Shown in pieces: positions 1 to 7,490 of a DNA stretch of 25,831 nucleotides. Origin of the DNA: JBBSTY01 sp038235385. GTDB lineage: Bacteria > Actinomycetota > Acidimicrobiia > Acidimicrobiales > Acidimicrobilacustridaceae. Made by a program: the position numbers and the translations under genes. Within the stretch, counting starts at the first letter, position 1; each line of letters begins with the position of its first letter. The stretch spans positions 1-25,831 of the forward strand of contig JBBSTY010000048.1 of the NCBI GenBank assembly GCA_038235385.1. The letters run 5' to 3'. The notes beneath the pieces are model-generated. The model was not told the origin of the DNA, did no database searches, and was given only the letters and a program-made list of their open reading frames with translations.

Positions 1-399
1 CGCAGCATCGGCCGGTGGTACCGCCGCTTGGACAAGCCGCCGTTCCAACCGCCGCCGAAGGTGTTCGCTCCCGTGTGGACCGTCCTGTACGCCACCATCG
101 CCGGTTCGGGGTATCGGGTGTGGGCCGCCCCCGAGCATCCGATGCGTCGGCCCGCCCTGGCGCTGTGGGCGGTGCAGCTGGCGGCGAACGCGGCGTGGAC
201 GCCCGCGTTCTTCGGTGCCCGGAGGCCGAAGGTGGCCATGGGCGTGCTCGTCACCCAACTGGCGGCCACGGCGGGCTACACCGCGCTGTCGGCCCAGGTC
301 GATCGGACGGCATCAGGCCTGATGGCCCCGTACCTGGCGTGGACGAGCTTCGCCGGCGCCCTCAACGAGGAGATCGTGCGCCGCAACCCCGACGTGTGA
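1..399 (+). CDS. TspO/MBR family protein, 3' part (5' end outside window)
   Basis: The window opens inside the frame; 132 residues are present and the usual length of about 150-165 suggests that only the first 20-30 residues are missing. Seen: a Trp-rich membrane protein with the family signature WYRRLDKPPFQPPPKVFAPV followed by WTVLY, then VWAAP, LWAVQLAANAAWTPAFFG and a final AWTSFAGALNEEIVRRN helix. The spacing of the hydrophobic helices fits the remaining four to five TM segments of TspO. Known of the family: tryptophan-rich membrane proteins that bind porphyrins and, in some lineages, sterols, with roles in tetrapyrrole or stress homeostasis. The actual ligand here cannot be read from sequence. 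The TTG at 28 is internal to the conserved motif and is not the true start. Confidence 0.88.
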   Translation, partial: RSIGRWYRRLDKPPFQPPPKVFAPVWTVLYATIAGSGYRVWAAPEHPMRRPALALWAVQLAANAAWTPAFFGARRPKVAMGVLVTQLAATAGYTALSAQVDRTASGLMAPYLAWTSFAGALNEEIVRRNPDV

Positions 400-453
400 C
401 CCAGGAGCGCAACGACCAACGGCCGATCACCGCCCTGCGTTCGGCGTCGGGGT

Positions 454-459
454 TACGGT
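454..459 (+). promoter_or_regulatory. Candidate -10 (TACGGT) for the 484-1038 gene
   Basis: TACGGT fits the actinobacterial TANNNT -10 pattern and would start transcription near 466, giving a leader of about 18 nt that still includes the GGAGG ribosome site at about 472-476. No convincing -35 is visible. Confidence 0.3.
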
Positions 460-483
460 GACGCCGAGAGGTGGAGGTGGCCC

Positions 484-1038
484 ATGGCGACGGTTGATGT
501 TCGAGTCGACGACTTCGAGGACGGCGCGCTGCCCCGCATCTGCGCGGCGAGCGGCGTTGCCGCCGACCGCCCCTACGGGATGCGGGCCTGCTATCGACCG
601 TCGTGGCCGGTCATCTTCATCCTGTTGGGTCCCCTCGGCTGGCTGATCATGTTGGTCGTGGCGGCGGGCACCGAACGTCGCGTCGACGGATCGCTCCCGT
701 TCGCCGACACGGCCTACGACCGGACGCGTTCGGCGCGCCGATCGGCGCTGATCCACCTCGGCGAGGTGGTGGTGCTCACCGTCGGGTTCCTCGTGCTCTT
801 CGGGTGGCTCGGCTCCGGCCGCTCACAGGTCGGCGCACTCGTGGTCGGCCTCGTCGTGGGTGGCGCCTGCGCCGTCCGGGCTTCGCAGCCCCCGGGTTCG
901 GTCGCCGTCAAGCTCTCGCGCAACCAGCGCCACGTCACGCTCCGAGACGTGGCGCCGGAGTTCGCCGCGGCGTATGCCGACCAGGAGGCGCGACGAGTCG
1001 CTCGTCGTCTCGCCGACCCCAGCGATCTCCGGTACTGA
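484..1038 (+). CDS. Hypothetical three-TM membrane protein
   Basis: 184 residues. The start is supported by a GGAGG about 7 nt upstream of the ATG. Seen: a soluble N-terminus with LPRICAASG (Cys20) and a second Cys at 36, then hydrophobic segments at about 42-61, 90-110 and 116-133, then a basic and acidic C-terminal region (about 138-184) with VTLRDVAPEFAAAYADQ. The N-terminal LPxxCxxSG resembles the beginning of small actinobacterial membrane proteins whose short Cys-containing motif precedes the membrane region, but only two cysteines are present, so a zinc ribbon cannot be claimed. Function unknown. It converges on the acyl-CoA dehydrogenase gene, so the two are not an operon. Confidence 0.75.
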   Translation: MATVDVRVDDFEDGALPRICAASGVAADRPYGMRACYRPSWPVIFILLGPLGWLIMLVVAAGTERRVDGSLPFADTAYDRTRSARRSALIHLGEVVVLTVGFLVLFGWLGSGRSQVGALVVGLVVGGACAVRASQPPGSVAVKLSRNQRHVTLRDVAPEFAAAYADQEARRVARRLADPSDLRY

Positions 1039-1118
1039 CACGCGGCGCGGAACGGAACGGAACGGCGCCGGCCCGCCATGGGGTTCAGGGCGGGCCGGAC
1101 CGGCCGGCGACCGATGTG

Positions 1119-1183
1119 GATCAGCCGATCGGGTTGATCACGTGATCGAGATCAGTTGATGGAGATCAGTTGATCAGGGGATC
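1119..1183. repeat. GATC-dense convergent spacer with a 13-bp direct repeat and a GATCACGTGATC palindrome
   Basis: Eight GATC tetranucleotides lie in 65 bp between the two convergent genes. A 13-bp direct repeat (GAGATCAGTTGAT) occurs at 1148-1160 and 1162-1174; the second copy carries the stop codon of the acyl-CoA dehydrogenase. GATCACGTGATC at 1136-1147 is a perfect 12-bp palindrome. The palindrome and repeats could act as a bidirectional transcription end or a protein site; this is inference. Confidence 0.55.
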
Positions 1184-3322
1184 GCGGGGGAGGCCGAGGA
1201 TGCGCTCGCCGATCTGGTTGCGCTTGATCTCCGAGGTGCCACCCGCGATGGACAGCGCCCGGTGCATGAGCACGAGCATGCCCGACACCGCCGCGGGGCC
1301 GTCGAGGAAGGCGCCGTCGGGGCCCGAGAGCTCGTTGAGGATGTCGGCGGCATCGTGGCCGAGCTCGGAGAGCACGAGCTTGGTGACCGCACCTTCGGGT
1401 CCGGGGTCGCCCCCGGCGACCGAGCGGTTGATGCTGCGCAGGTTGAGCAGACCCATGGCCTGGATGCCGGCGGCGTAGCGACCGACGCGTGCGGCGCCGC
1501 CGTCGAGCCGGTCGGGGTGGGCGTCGAAGGGTTCGATCATCATGGCGGCCGGCAGCGACATGCCGCCATCGCCGCCGCCGATGCTCACGCTCTCGTTGCC
1601 GAGGGTGGCGCGTGCGACGGTCCAGCCGCCGTCGACGGGCCCGACCACGTCGTCGTCGGGCACGAACACGTCGCTGAAGAACACCTCGTTGAACTCGGAC
1701 CCGCCCGACGGCATCCGCAGCGGTCGGACCTCGACCCCGTCGGCGTGCATGTCGATCACCATGGTGGTGATGCCGTCGTGCTTCTTGACGTCGGGGTTGG
1801 TGCGCACGGTGGCCAGACCGAACCCGGCGACGTGGGCGCCCGAGGTCCAGACCTTCTGTCCGTTGACGAGCCAGCCTCCGTCGACGCGGGTGGCCTTGGT
1901 GGTGACGCCCGCCGCGTCCGAACCCGCGTCGGGCTCACTGAAGAGCTGGCACCAGATGACCTCTTGGGTGAGCGCCGAACGAACCCAACGGGCTACCTGA
2001 TCCTCGGTGGCGTGCTGGACGAGGGTGAGGATCACCCATCCGGTGATGCTGTAGCTGGGTCGGGAGATGCCGGCTGCCGCGAACTCCTGCTCGATCACCA
2101 GCTGCTCGATCGCGCCGGCGCCCCGGCCCCACGGCTCGGGCCAGTGCGGCATCACGTACCCCGTGTCGATGAGCGCCATCTTCTGGGCCTCGGGATCGAG
2201 CGGGGCGGTCTCGCCGGCGAACCGACGGATCTCGTCGCGGAGCGACTCGGCCTCGGGCGGGAGGTCCACGGTGCGCTCGCGCGTGACGCCCGAGCGAACG
2301 AGGTCGGTGATGTCGGCGGCGGCGGCCTTGGCGTCGATGACGGCCTCCAGGGCGGTGGCCCGGCGCAGGAGGAGGTGGGCGTCGTGCTCCCAGGTGAACC
2401 CGATGCCGCCGTGCACCTGGATGTTGAGGTTGGCGCAGAGATCGGCGGCGGGCATGGCGAGCGTGGCGGCGACGGCCGCGGCGTAGGCGAACTGGTCGCC
2501 GCGGTCATCGGCGGCACGAGCCGCGTCCCACACCGCAGCCGTGGCCAGCTCGGTGGCCACGAGCATGTTGGCGCAGTGGTGCTTGACGGCTTGGAACGTG
2601 GCGATGGTGCGGCCGAACTGCTTGCGCACCTTCGCGTACTCGGCGGCCTGGTGGGTGCATTCGCGGGCGATGCCGGTGGCCTCGGCCGCGAACAGCGTGC
2701 GGGCGTGGGCGAGCAGGGTGGATGCGGCTCCCGTGAGCACGGTGGCGGGCACCGCGTCGAGCGTGACCCGGGACGAGGTGCGGGTCGGGTCGATGTTGGT
2801 GGGCGTGTCGATGGCGACGCCGGCACCACGTGCATCGATGATGGCGACGTCGTCGCCCGAGGTCACCACCAACAGGTCGGCGAGGGTGGCGCCGAGCACC
2901 ACGCCGGCGGAGCCGTGGGCGCTCCCGTCGCGGATCTCCACCGCGCCACCCAGTGCGACGGCCGCGGTGACCGAACCGTCGGCCAGGCCGGGGAGGTGCC
3001 GTGTCCGGACGTCGTCGTCGGCGGTCGCGGCGATGGTGGCGCTGGCGATCACGGTGGGCACGAACGGTCCGGGTGCGATGGCGCGTCCGAGCTCCTCGAC
3101 GACGACGACGAGCTCCGGGAACCCGAAGCCCGACCCACCGTGCTCCTCGGCGATGTGCAACCCGAGCCAACCCAGCCCGGCGAGGTCGTCCCAGAACGGC
3201 GGCCTTCCCTCGGCGGCGCCGTCGAGCAGCTCGCGTGCCGCGGCCCGTGAGCCGCGCTTGGTGAGGAAGTCCGACGCGGTGTCGGCGAGGGAACGGTGGT
3301 CTTCGGTGATGGCGATCGACAT
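1166..3322 (-). CDS. Fused two-domain acyl-CoA dehydrogenase, FadE34-like
   Basis: 718 residues, about twice a normal acyl-CoA dehydrogenase. The ATG at 3322 is chosen because it has GGAGG about 10 nt upstream and begins a normal ACAD N-terminus (MSIAITEDHRSLADTASDFL); the frame stays open for 58 more codons upstream but that stretch is Arg/Pro-rich and not family-like. Domain 1 (about 1-345) has RKQFG at about 233 and QVHGGIGFTWEHD at about 302. Domain 2 (about 355-718) has WCQLFSEPDAGSD at about 457, KVWTSGAH at about 490, TLGNESVSIGG with Glu577, and a C-terminal IAGGTSEIKRNQIGERILG. Known: fused dehydrogenases of this kind (M. tuberculosis FadE34/ChsE3) and the ChsE heterodimers desaturate CoA thioesters of steroid side chains. 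The exact substrate here is unknown; a bulky or sterol-like acyl-CoA is inference. Confidence 0.9.
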   Translation of the reverse strand: MSIAITEDHRSLADTASDFLTKRGSRAAARELLDGAAEGRPPFWDDLAGLGWLGLHIAEEHGGSGFGFPELVVVVEELGRAIAPGPFVPTVIASATIAATADDDVRTRHLPGLADGSVTAAVALGGAVEIRDGSAHGSAGVVLGATLADLLVVTSGDDVAIIDARGAGVAIDTPTNIDPTRTSSRVTLDAVPATVLTGAASTLLAHARTLFAAEATGIARECTHQAAEYAKVRKQFGRTIATFQAVKHHCANMLVATELATAAVWDAARAADDRGDQFAYAAAVAATLAMPAADLCANLNIQVHGGIGFTWEHDAHLLLRRATALEAVIDAKAAAADITDLVRSGVTRERTVDLPPEAESLRDEIRRFAGETAPLDPEAQKMALIDTGYVMPHWPEPWGRGAGAIEQLVIEQEFAAAGISRPSYSITGWVILTLVQHATEDQVARWVRSALTQEVIWCQLFSEPDAGSDAAGVTTKATRVDGGWLVNGQKVWTSGAHVAGFGLATVRTNPDVKKHDGITTMVIDMHADGVEVRPLRMPSGGSEFNEVFFSDVFVPDDDVVGPVDGGWTVARATLGNESVSIGGGDGGMSLPAAMMIEPFDAHPDRLDGGAARVGRYAAGIQAMGLLNLRSINRSVAGGDPGPEGAVTKLVLSELGHDAADILNELSGPDGAFLDGPAAVSGMLVLMHRALSIAGGTSEIKRNQIGERILGLPRDPLIN

Positions 3323-3476
3323 CGGTGCGGGGCCTCCACGGCAGATGAGGTGGGTCCGCCTCTCGTCGAGATGGCGGCGGGGGTGGCGGGGTCCGTGCGA
3401 ACCCGTCCGGGCGCGCCACGGTAGGTCAGCCGCGTACGGATCGCCCGACCGGAGCCCCGAGATCAGAACCCGAACG

Positions 3477-3495
3477 TGCGGCGGTGGACGCCGCA
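3477..3495. promoter_or_regulatory. Inverted repeat in a divergent intergenic region
   Basis: TGCGGCG, 5-nt spacer, CGCCGCA: a perfect 7-bp inverted repeat between the divergent acyl-CoA dehydrogenase (start 3322) and the gene starting at 3563. Its position would suit an operator, but GC-rich dyads are common by chance here and no regulator gene is adjacent. Confidence 0.25.
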
Positions 3496-3562
3496 TGGAG
3501 GGCTCACCGCCGCAATTTCGGATGAGATGCCGCCGGTCGACGCGGGCGCGCCATCATGGGGC

Positions 3563-4360
3563 ATGGCTGATGAGGATCGAGCGTCGAGCGGGGGACGCCG
3601 GGACGAGGTCCGGGCGGATCCGGCCGAGGTGGCCGCGCTCGGGACCTACCTGGACCTGGCGCGGGAGATCAAGCGGGAGGTCGAGCGGATCGCCACCGAC
3701 GATGCGGCCGATGTGCAGCAGCTCGTCGACGCCATCGACCAGTTCTCGGTCGCGGAGCGGCGGGCGGTGACCTCGAAGGTCTTCGAGCGACTGCCGTCCG
3801 ACGTGCAGTGGGCGATCCTCGAGCGCGTCTTCGACGACGACGAGCTGCGCACCTACCTCGTCGACGAACACGAACGCCGAGCTGCCCGCTCGGGTCGGTC
3901 GGGAGCCCGGATGGCGCTGGCGGAGGCGGCGGGGGCGGCGCGCCGCCTCGACACGACCGAGATCGCCGACGGCGACCAGGTGGCCGTGGGCCTGTTCCGG
4001 GAGTCCGACGTCCGCGCCGCGATCGCCCGGGGCAGCCGGTCCGACGCCTGTACGCGGCGCCTGGTGCTGCGCCGCGACGGTGACGCCTTCCGCGTGATCG
4101 AGGATGTGTTCAACCCCCGGGGCGGGTACTTCGTCACCGCCGAGTACGACCGCGCCGCCTGGGTGGTCGACCGGTTCGAGTCGCACCAGACGATCAGCAT
4201 CGGCGCGGCCGTCGACGGCGCGGACGGAGCTGCGTTCGAGCCGGTCGTCTACGCGGGTGGCCGCCTCGATTTTCTTCACGACGGTGCGGTTCTCCGCGGC
4301 CGACTTCACCTGGGTTTCGTTATGTTGGAGGACATCGACGTCTTTGCCGGCCAGCGCTGA
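3563..4360 (+). CDS. Hypothetical soluble protein upstream of flotillin-like gene
   Basis: 265 residues from ATG 3563. I prefer this start to one 29 codons upstream because the upstream residues look non-coding; a CATCAT hexamer 5 nt upstream of the ATG would fit a leaderless transcript, and there is no good Shine-Dalgarno. Seen: no signal peptide or TM. The N-terminal half (about 20-125) is charged and helical (for example REIKREVERIATDDAADVQQL, RRAVTSKVFERLPSDVQW); the C-terminal half (about 130-265) looks beta-rich, with YFVTAEYDRAAWVVDRFES and a terminal LHLGFVMLEDIDVFAGQR. I recognise no family. It ends 61 bp before the flotillin-like gene on the same strand, so co-transcription and a functional link are plausible but unproven. 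Confidence 0.7.
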   Translation: MADEDRASSGGRRDEVRADPAEVAALGTYLDLAREIKREVERIATDDAADVQQLVDAIDQFSVAERRAVTSKVFERLPSDVQWAILERVFDDDELRTYLVDEHERRAARSGRSGARMALAEAAGAARRLDTTEIADGDQVAVGLFRESDVRAAIARGSRSDACTRRLVLRRDGDAFRVIEDVFNPRGGYFVTAEYDRAAWVVDRFESHQTISIGAAVDGADGAAFEPVVYAGGRLDFLHDGAVLRGRLHLGFVMLEDIDVFAGQR

Positions 4361-4421
4361 CCTGCAGAGCGCCAGGGACACCGGATTGCCCGGTGCCCGT
4401 TCCTGAAAGGCGTCACCACCG

Positions 4422-6464
4422 ATGGATGTCACGCTGGCCGCTGCGGTCGCTGTCCTCGTCGTCGCACTCGCTGTCGTGCTCGTCGCGCTCCGCAGCTCAC
4501 ACACCGTCGGCCCGTCCGAGGTCGGGCTCGTCACCAAGCGGATCGGGAAGAAGTCGCAGGGCGAATCACTCGTCGCCCTCCATGGCGAGGCCGGGTACCA
4601 GGCCGACCTGCTGATGCCCGGCCTCCGCTTCAAGTTGTGGCCCGTCTACCGCGTCGAGCGCTACCCATGGGTCCAGGTCCCGCCCGGCCACATCGGTCTC
4701 GTGATCGCCCAGGTCGGCGCGGCGTTGCCCACCGGGGCCAAGTCGGCCATCTACCGGCCCGAGTTCGGGAGCTTCTCCGACATCCGCACGTTCCTCGCCG
4801 ACGGCGGCCAGCGCGGCGTGCAACGCCCGGTGCTCCCGCCGGGCACCACGGCACCGATCCACCCGGTCGGCTTCATCGTGCTCACGAGCGCCGCGACCTT
4901 CGGCAAGGTCGTGTCCGACGCCACCGACGCCGCCATCGACCAGGTCGATCCCAACGTGCTCACGGTCGTGCACATCACCCCCCAGGGCGATCGGGACGTG
5001 GTCGGCGTGGTCACCACCCTCGAAGGTCCGCCGTCGGGCGACATCGCCAGCCGCATCGGTGGCTTCGCCGATGTCACGGCCATGGAGGCCACCGAGAACG
5101 GCTCGGCCGTCCGGGTGATCCAAGCGGTGCTGCGCTCGAAGAACGATCTGCACGACAACTACCAGGACTACCAGGCGTTCCTCGCCAACGGCGGGTGCAT
5201 CGGCCTCCAGCACGACCCACTGCTGTACGGCTCGTACCTCCTGAACCCCTTCCTCGTGCGGGTGGAGCTGCGCGAGATGCTCGTGGTGCGCCAGGGCGAG
5301 GTCGCGGTCATCAAGTCCTACGTCGGTCTCCCCACCGAGGACACGTCGGGCGAGGAGTTCAAGTTCGGGTCGATCGTCGCTCCTGGTCACCAGGGCATCT
5401 GGTCCGAGCCGTTGCGCACCGGCAAGTACACCCTCAACCCGCGCATCTACGAGGCCGAGATCGTCCCCACCTCGATCCTCACGCTGAACTGGTCCCACGC
5501 CACCAGCGAGGCCCACAGCCTCGACGCCCGGCTGGCGCCGATCGATGCCAAGAGCAAGGAGGCGTTCGCGTTCAGCATCGACCTGCAGGTGCAGATCCAC
5601 GTGCCCGACACCCGGGCGCCGAAGGTCATCAGCATGGTGGGCACCATGGCGAACCTGGTGAACGAGGTGCTCCAGTCGGCCGTCGGCAACTACTTCCGCA
5701 ACAAGCTCCAGACCCTCGGTGCCACCGAGTTCATCGAGAAGCGTGACGAGGTGCAGAGCGCCGCGGAGCAGTACATCCAGAGCTACCTCTCGCGCTACGA
5801 GGTCGAGACTCGCGGCGTCTACATCCAGGATGTGATCTTCCCAGCCGACCTGGTCGAGGTGCTCACCAGTCGGGAGATCGCCGCCCAGGAGCGCGCCACC
5901 TTCGCCCAGCAGCGCGAAGCCCAGGAGGCCCGCGTGAGCCTCGAGCAGCAGCGCGGTGTCGCCGACATGCAGGCGGAGCTGGCCCAGGCCAACGTCTCGG
6001 TCGACATCGAGAAGTCCCGCGCCTCGGCCGCCAGTGCACGAGCCGAAGGCGAGGCGGCGGTCATCACCACCACGGGCAACGCCGAGGCCACCCGCACCGA
6101 GGCGATCGGTCAGGCCACGGCGGCCGCCGAGCAGGCACTCGGGCTGGCACGGGCCAAGGGCTTCGACGCCCAGCGGCACGCGATCGGTGCCGAGCAGACA
6201 GCGCTCGTCGCCGCCCTGCGCGAGGTCGGGACCGGGCACATCAAGATCGTGCCCGACATCCAGGTGAGCTCCGAAGGCGGGGGCATCCTCGGCGGCGTGG
6301 GTGCCCTCCTGATGCGCAACCTGGCGGCGGACGCCAACGGCCGCTCCTCTGCCGGAGCCAGCCTGCCCGGCAACGAGGTGAACGGCGCTCCGGAGCCCCC
6401 CGCAGCGCCGGAGCCCGTCCCGGCGACGGCGGACGGCGGCGCCGGCCGCTCCGAGTCGACCTGA
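4422..6464 (+). CDS. Large flotillin-like SPFH/Band 7 membrane protein
   Basis: 680 residues; start supported by AAAGG about 12 nt upstream. Seen: one N-terminal TM anchor (about 4-23), then an SPFH region beginning HTVGPSEVGLVTKRIGKK with GEAGYQADLLMPGLRFKLWP and VPPGHIGLVIAQVGAALPTG. The SPFH core is long (to about 480), including an insertion-like section with GGQRGVQRPVLPPGT and DLQVQIHVPDTRAPKVISMV, followed by a coiled-coil region rich in Ala, Glu, Gln and Arg (about 480-590: REIAAQERATFAQQREAQEA), GTGHIKIVPDIQVSSEGGG, and a Pro/Ala-rich disordered tail. Known: SPFH proteins oligomerise at membranes and organise microdomains. The order TM, SPFH, coiled coil is flotillin/YqiK-like, but it is longer than typical bacterial flotillins (about 500). 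A NfeD partner, often next to bacterial flotillins, is absent; the upstream unknown gene may take that place (inference). Confidence 0.88.
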   Translation: MDVTLAAAVAVLVVALAVVLVALRSSHTVGPSEVGLVTKRIGKKSQGESLVALHGEAGYQADLLMPGLRFKLWPVYRVERYPWVQVPPGHIGLVIAQVGAALPTGAKSAIYRPEFGSFSDIRTFLADGGQRGVQRPVLPPGTTAPIHPVGFIVLTSAATFGKVVSDATDAAIDQVDPNVLTVVHITPQGDRDVVGVVTTLEGPPSGDIASRIGGFADVTAMEATENGSAVRVIQAVLRSKNDLHDNYQDYQAFLANGGCIGLQHDPLLYGSYLLNPFLVRVELREMLVVRQGEVAVIKSYVGLPTEDTSGEEFKFGSIVAPGHQGIWSEPLRTGKYTLNPRIYEAEIVPTSILTLNWSHATSEAHSLDARLAPIDAKSKEAFAFSIDLQVQIHVPDTRAPKVISMVGTMANLVNEVLQSAVGNYFRNKLQTLGATEFIEKRDEVQSAAEQYIQSYLSRYEVETRGVYIQDVIFPADLVEVLTSREIAAQERATFAQQREAQEARVSLEQQRGVADMQAELAQANVSVDIEKSRASAASARAEGEAAVITTTGNAEATRTEAIGQATAAAEQALGLARAKGFDAQRHAIGAEQTALVAALREVGTGHIKIVPDIQVSSEGGGILGGVGALLMRNLAADANGRSSAGASLPGNEVNGAPEPPAAPEPVPATADGGAGRSEST

Positions 6465-6472
6465 TCACGTCG

Positions 6473-6490
6473 TGGTCGCGGTCGCGACCA
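6473..6490. terminator. Compact perfect inverted repeat between convergent genes
   Basis: TGGTCGCG, GT, CGCGACCA: an 8-bp perfect dyad in the 30-bp gap between the convergent flotillin-like and 2OG-oxygenase genes. There is no T-run and the loop is only 2 nt, so it is a weak candidate for a bidirectional terminator. Confidence 0.4.
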
Positions 6491-6494
6491 TGAC

Positions 6495-7265
6495 TCATTC
6501 GGCGTCGTGGAAGATGAGGCCCAGGGTGGTGCGCCGGCCCGAGCGCACGGTGCTGACACCGTGGCGCGTCGGGGCGTTGGACCACCCCGACTGGGTCTGG
6601 GTCGGTCGGTCCCGGGTGGCGAACACCGTCGCGTGGCCACGAGGGATCACGGTGACGGTCGCCCGTGACTGCGCTCGGGGTCGTTGCTCGACCACGACGA
6701 GCTCGCCGCCGACGTAGTCGGTCTCGGGCCGATCGAGTCCGATCACGACCTGGATGGGGAACACCAGCTCGCCGTAGAGGTCGCGGTGCATGGCGTTCCA
6801 GTCGCCGGGCCCGTAGCGCAGCATCAACGGCGTGGGTCGGATCTGGCCGGCCTCGTGGCAGCGTTCGAGCCACTGCGCGAGCGAGTCGGGCCAGGGCGAG
6901 GGCTGGTCGCGCCGATCCGCCCACGTCCGGGCGATGGGCAGCAGGTGAGCCCAGAACGCGGCGCGCAGCTCCTGGACGATGGCGGGGAGCGGATGGTCGA
7001 AGTAGCGGTACTGACCCTGGCCGAAGCGGTGCTGGGCCATGTCGATCGTCGATCGGAACCGATCGTCGTCGTCGTAGATCTCGTTCAGCGCATCGCAATC
7101 GGGTGGGGTGAGCACCGGACCGACGGCGGCGACGCCGACCGCATCCAGATCATCGAGGACCGCTGACCAGTCGGCCGAGTCGACCCGCTCCGGCACGGTC
7201 GTCGCGGTGCCGGCCGGTGGGGTGGCGTCGGTTCGGTCCGATGGTTCGGTCATGGGAACGCCCAT
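6495..7265 (-). CDS. 2-oxoglutarate/Fe(II)-dependent oxygenase
   Basis: 256 residues. ATG 7265 is preferred because GGAGGAGG lies immediately upstream (4-7 nt); an in-frame ATG at 7253 is also possible, and a further upstream reading lacks family-like sequence. Seen: the double-stranded beta-helix signature in the C-terminal half: MLRYGPGDWNAMHRDLYGEL with His160-x-Asp162, GGELVVVEQRPRAQ, a distal His235 in TRHGVSTV, and the 2OG-binding Arg244/245 before TTLGLIFHDA. This HxD...H...R order is the canonical Fe(II)/2OG site. Known: such enzymes hydroxylate small molecules or proteins using O2 and 2-oxoglutarate; the sequence resembles the prolyl-hydroxylase-like part of the superfamily. Substrate unknown. 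It follows the dimethylformamidase-like gene on the same strand but with a 224-bp gap, so separate transcription is likely. Confidence 0.85.
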   Translation of the reverse strand: MGVPMTEPSDRTDATPPAGTATTVPERVDSADWSAVLDDLDAVGVAAVGPVLTPPDCDALNEIYDDDDRFRSTIDMAQHRFGQGQYRYFDHPLPAIVQELRAAFWAHLLPIARTWADRRDQPSPWPDSLAQWLERCHEAGQIRPTPLMLRYGPGDWNAMHRDLYGELVFPIQVVIGLDRPETDYVGGELVVVEQRPRAQSRATVTVIPRGHATVFATRDRPTQTQSGWSNAPTRHGVSTVRSGRRTTLGLIFHDAE

Positions 7266-7310
7266 GATGCCTCCTCCGACGCCGGGAACCAGCGTCGGTC
7301 CGGCCGCGCC

Positions 7311-7490
7311 GGGGACGCGCCGATGGCGTCGGTGTTCGGCTACCTGCCGCACGAGTTGGTGGGCACAAACATCTTCGAACACCCGCTCCGACGATCCCGA
7401 CGTCGGGGGGATGCTCGTCCACGTCCGGCGGTGGGACGAGACGCCGTCCTCGTGGAGGTCGCCCGCCGGCCGATCCGGGTCGCCGCCGGT
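7311..7490 (+). pseudogene. Candidate frameshifted PAS-domain remnant
   Basis: In the plus direction, antisense to neighbours, three reading-frame segments join into PAS-like sequence. Frame A (7311 onward) gives GDAPMASVFGYLPHELVGTN then IFEHP, which matches the FGYxPEELVG core of PAS domains. Frame B (about 7387-7431) gives SDDPDVGGMLVHVRR, matching the H-P-D-D helix after it. Frame A again (about 7434-7490) gives GRDAVLVEVARRPIRV, matching the later PAS strands. Two compensating shifts are needed, no start with a ribosome site is visible, and the 3' end runs into the dimethylformamidase-like gene. I read this as a decayed fragment. Chance similarity in GC-rich antisense sequence cannot be excluded. 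Confidence 0.42.

Noticed and set aside
1262..3250. Long open plus-strand frame (over 600 codons) opposite the acyl-CoA dehydrogenase
   Set aside because: Low-complexity Gly/Asp/Val/His composition typical of antisense frames in GC-rich DNA; the opposite strand has clear enzyme motifs.
3323..3496. 58-residue N-terminal extension of the acyl-CoA dehydrogenase
   Set aside because: Arg/Pro/His-rich, no family similarity, and the ATG at 3322 has a good ribosome site.
4566..6239. Long open minus-strand frame opposite the flotillin-like gene
   Set aside because: Antisense shadow; the SPFH motifs on the plus strand explain the region.
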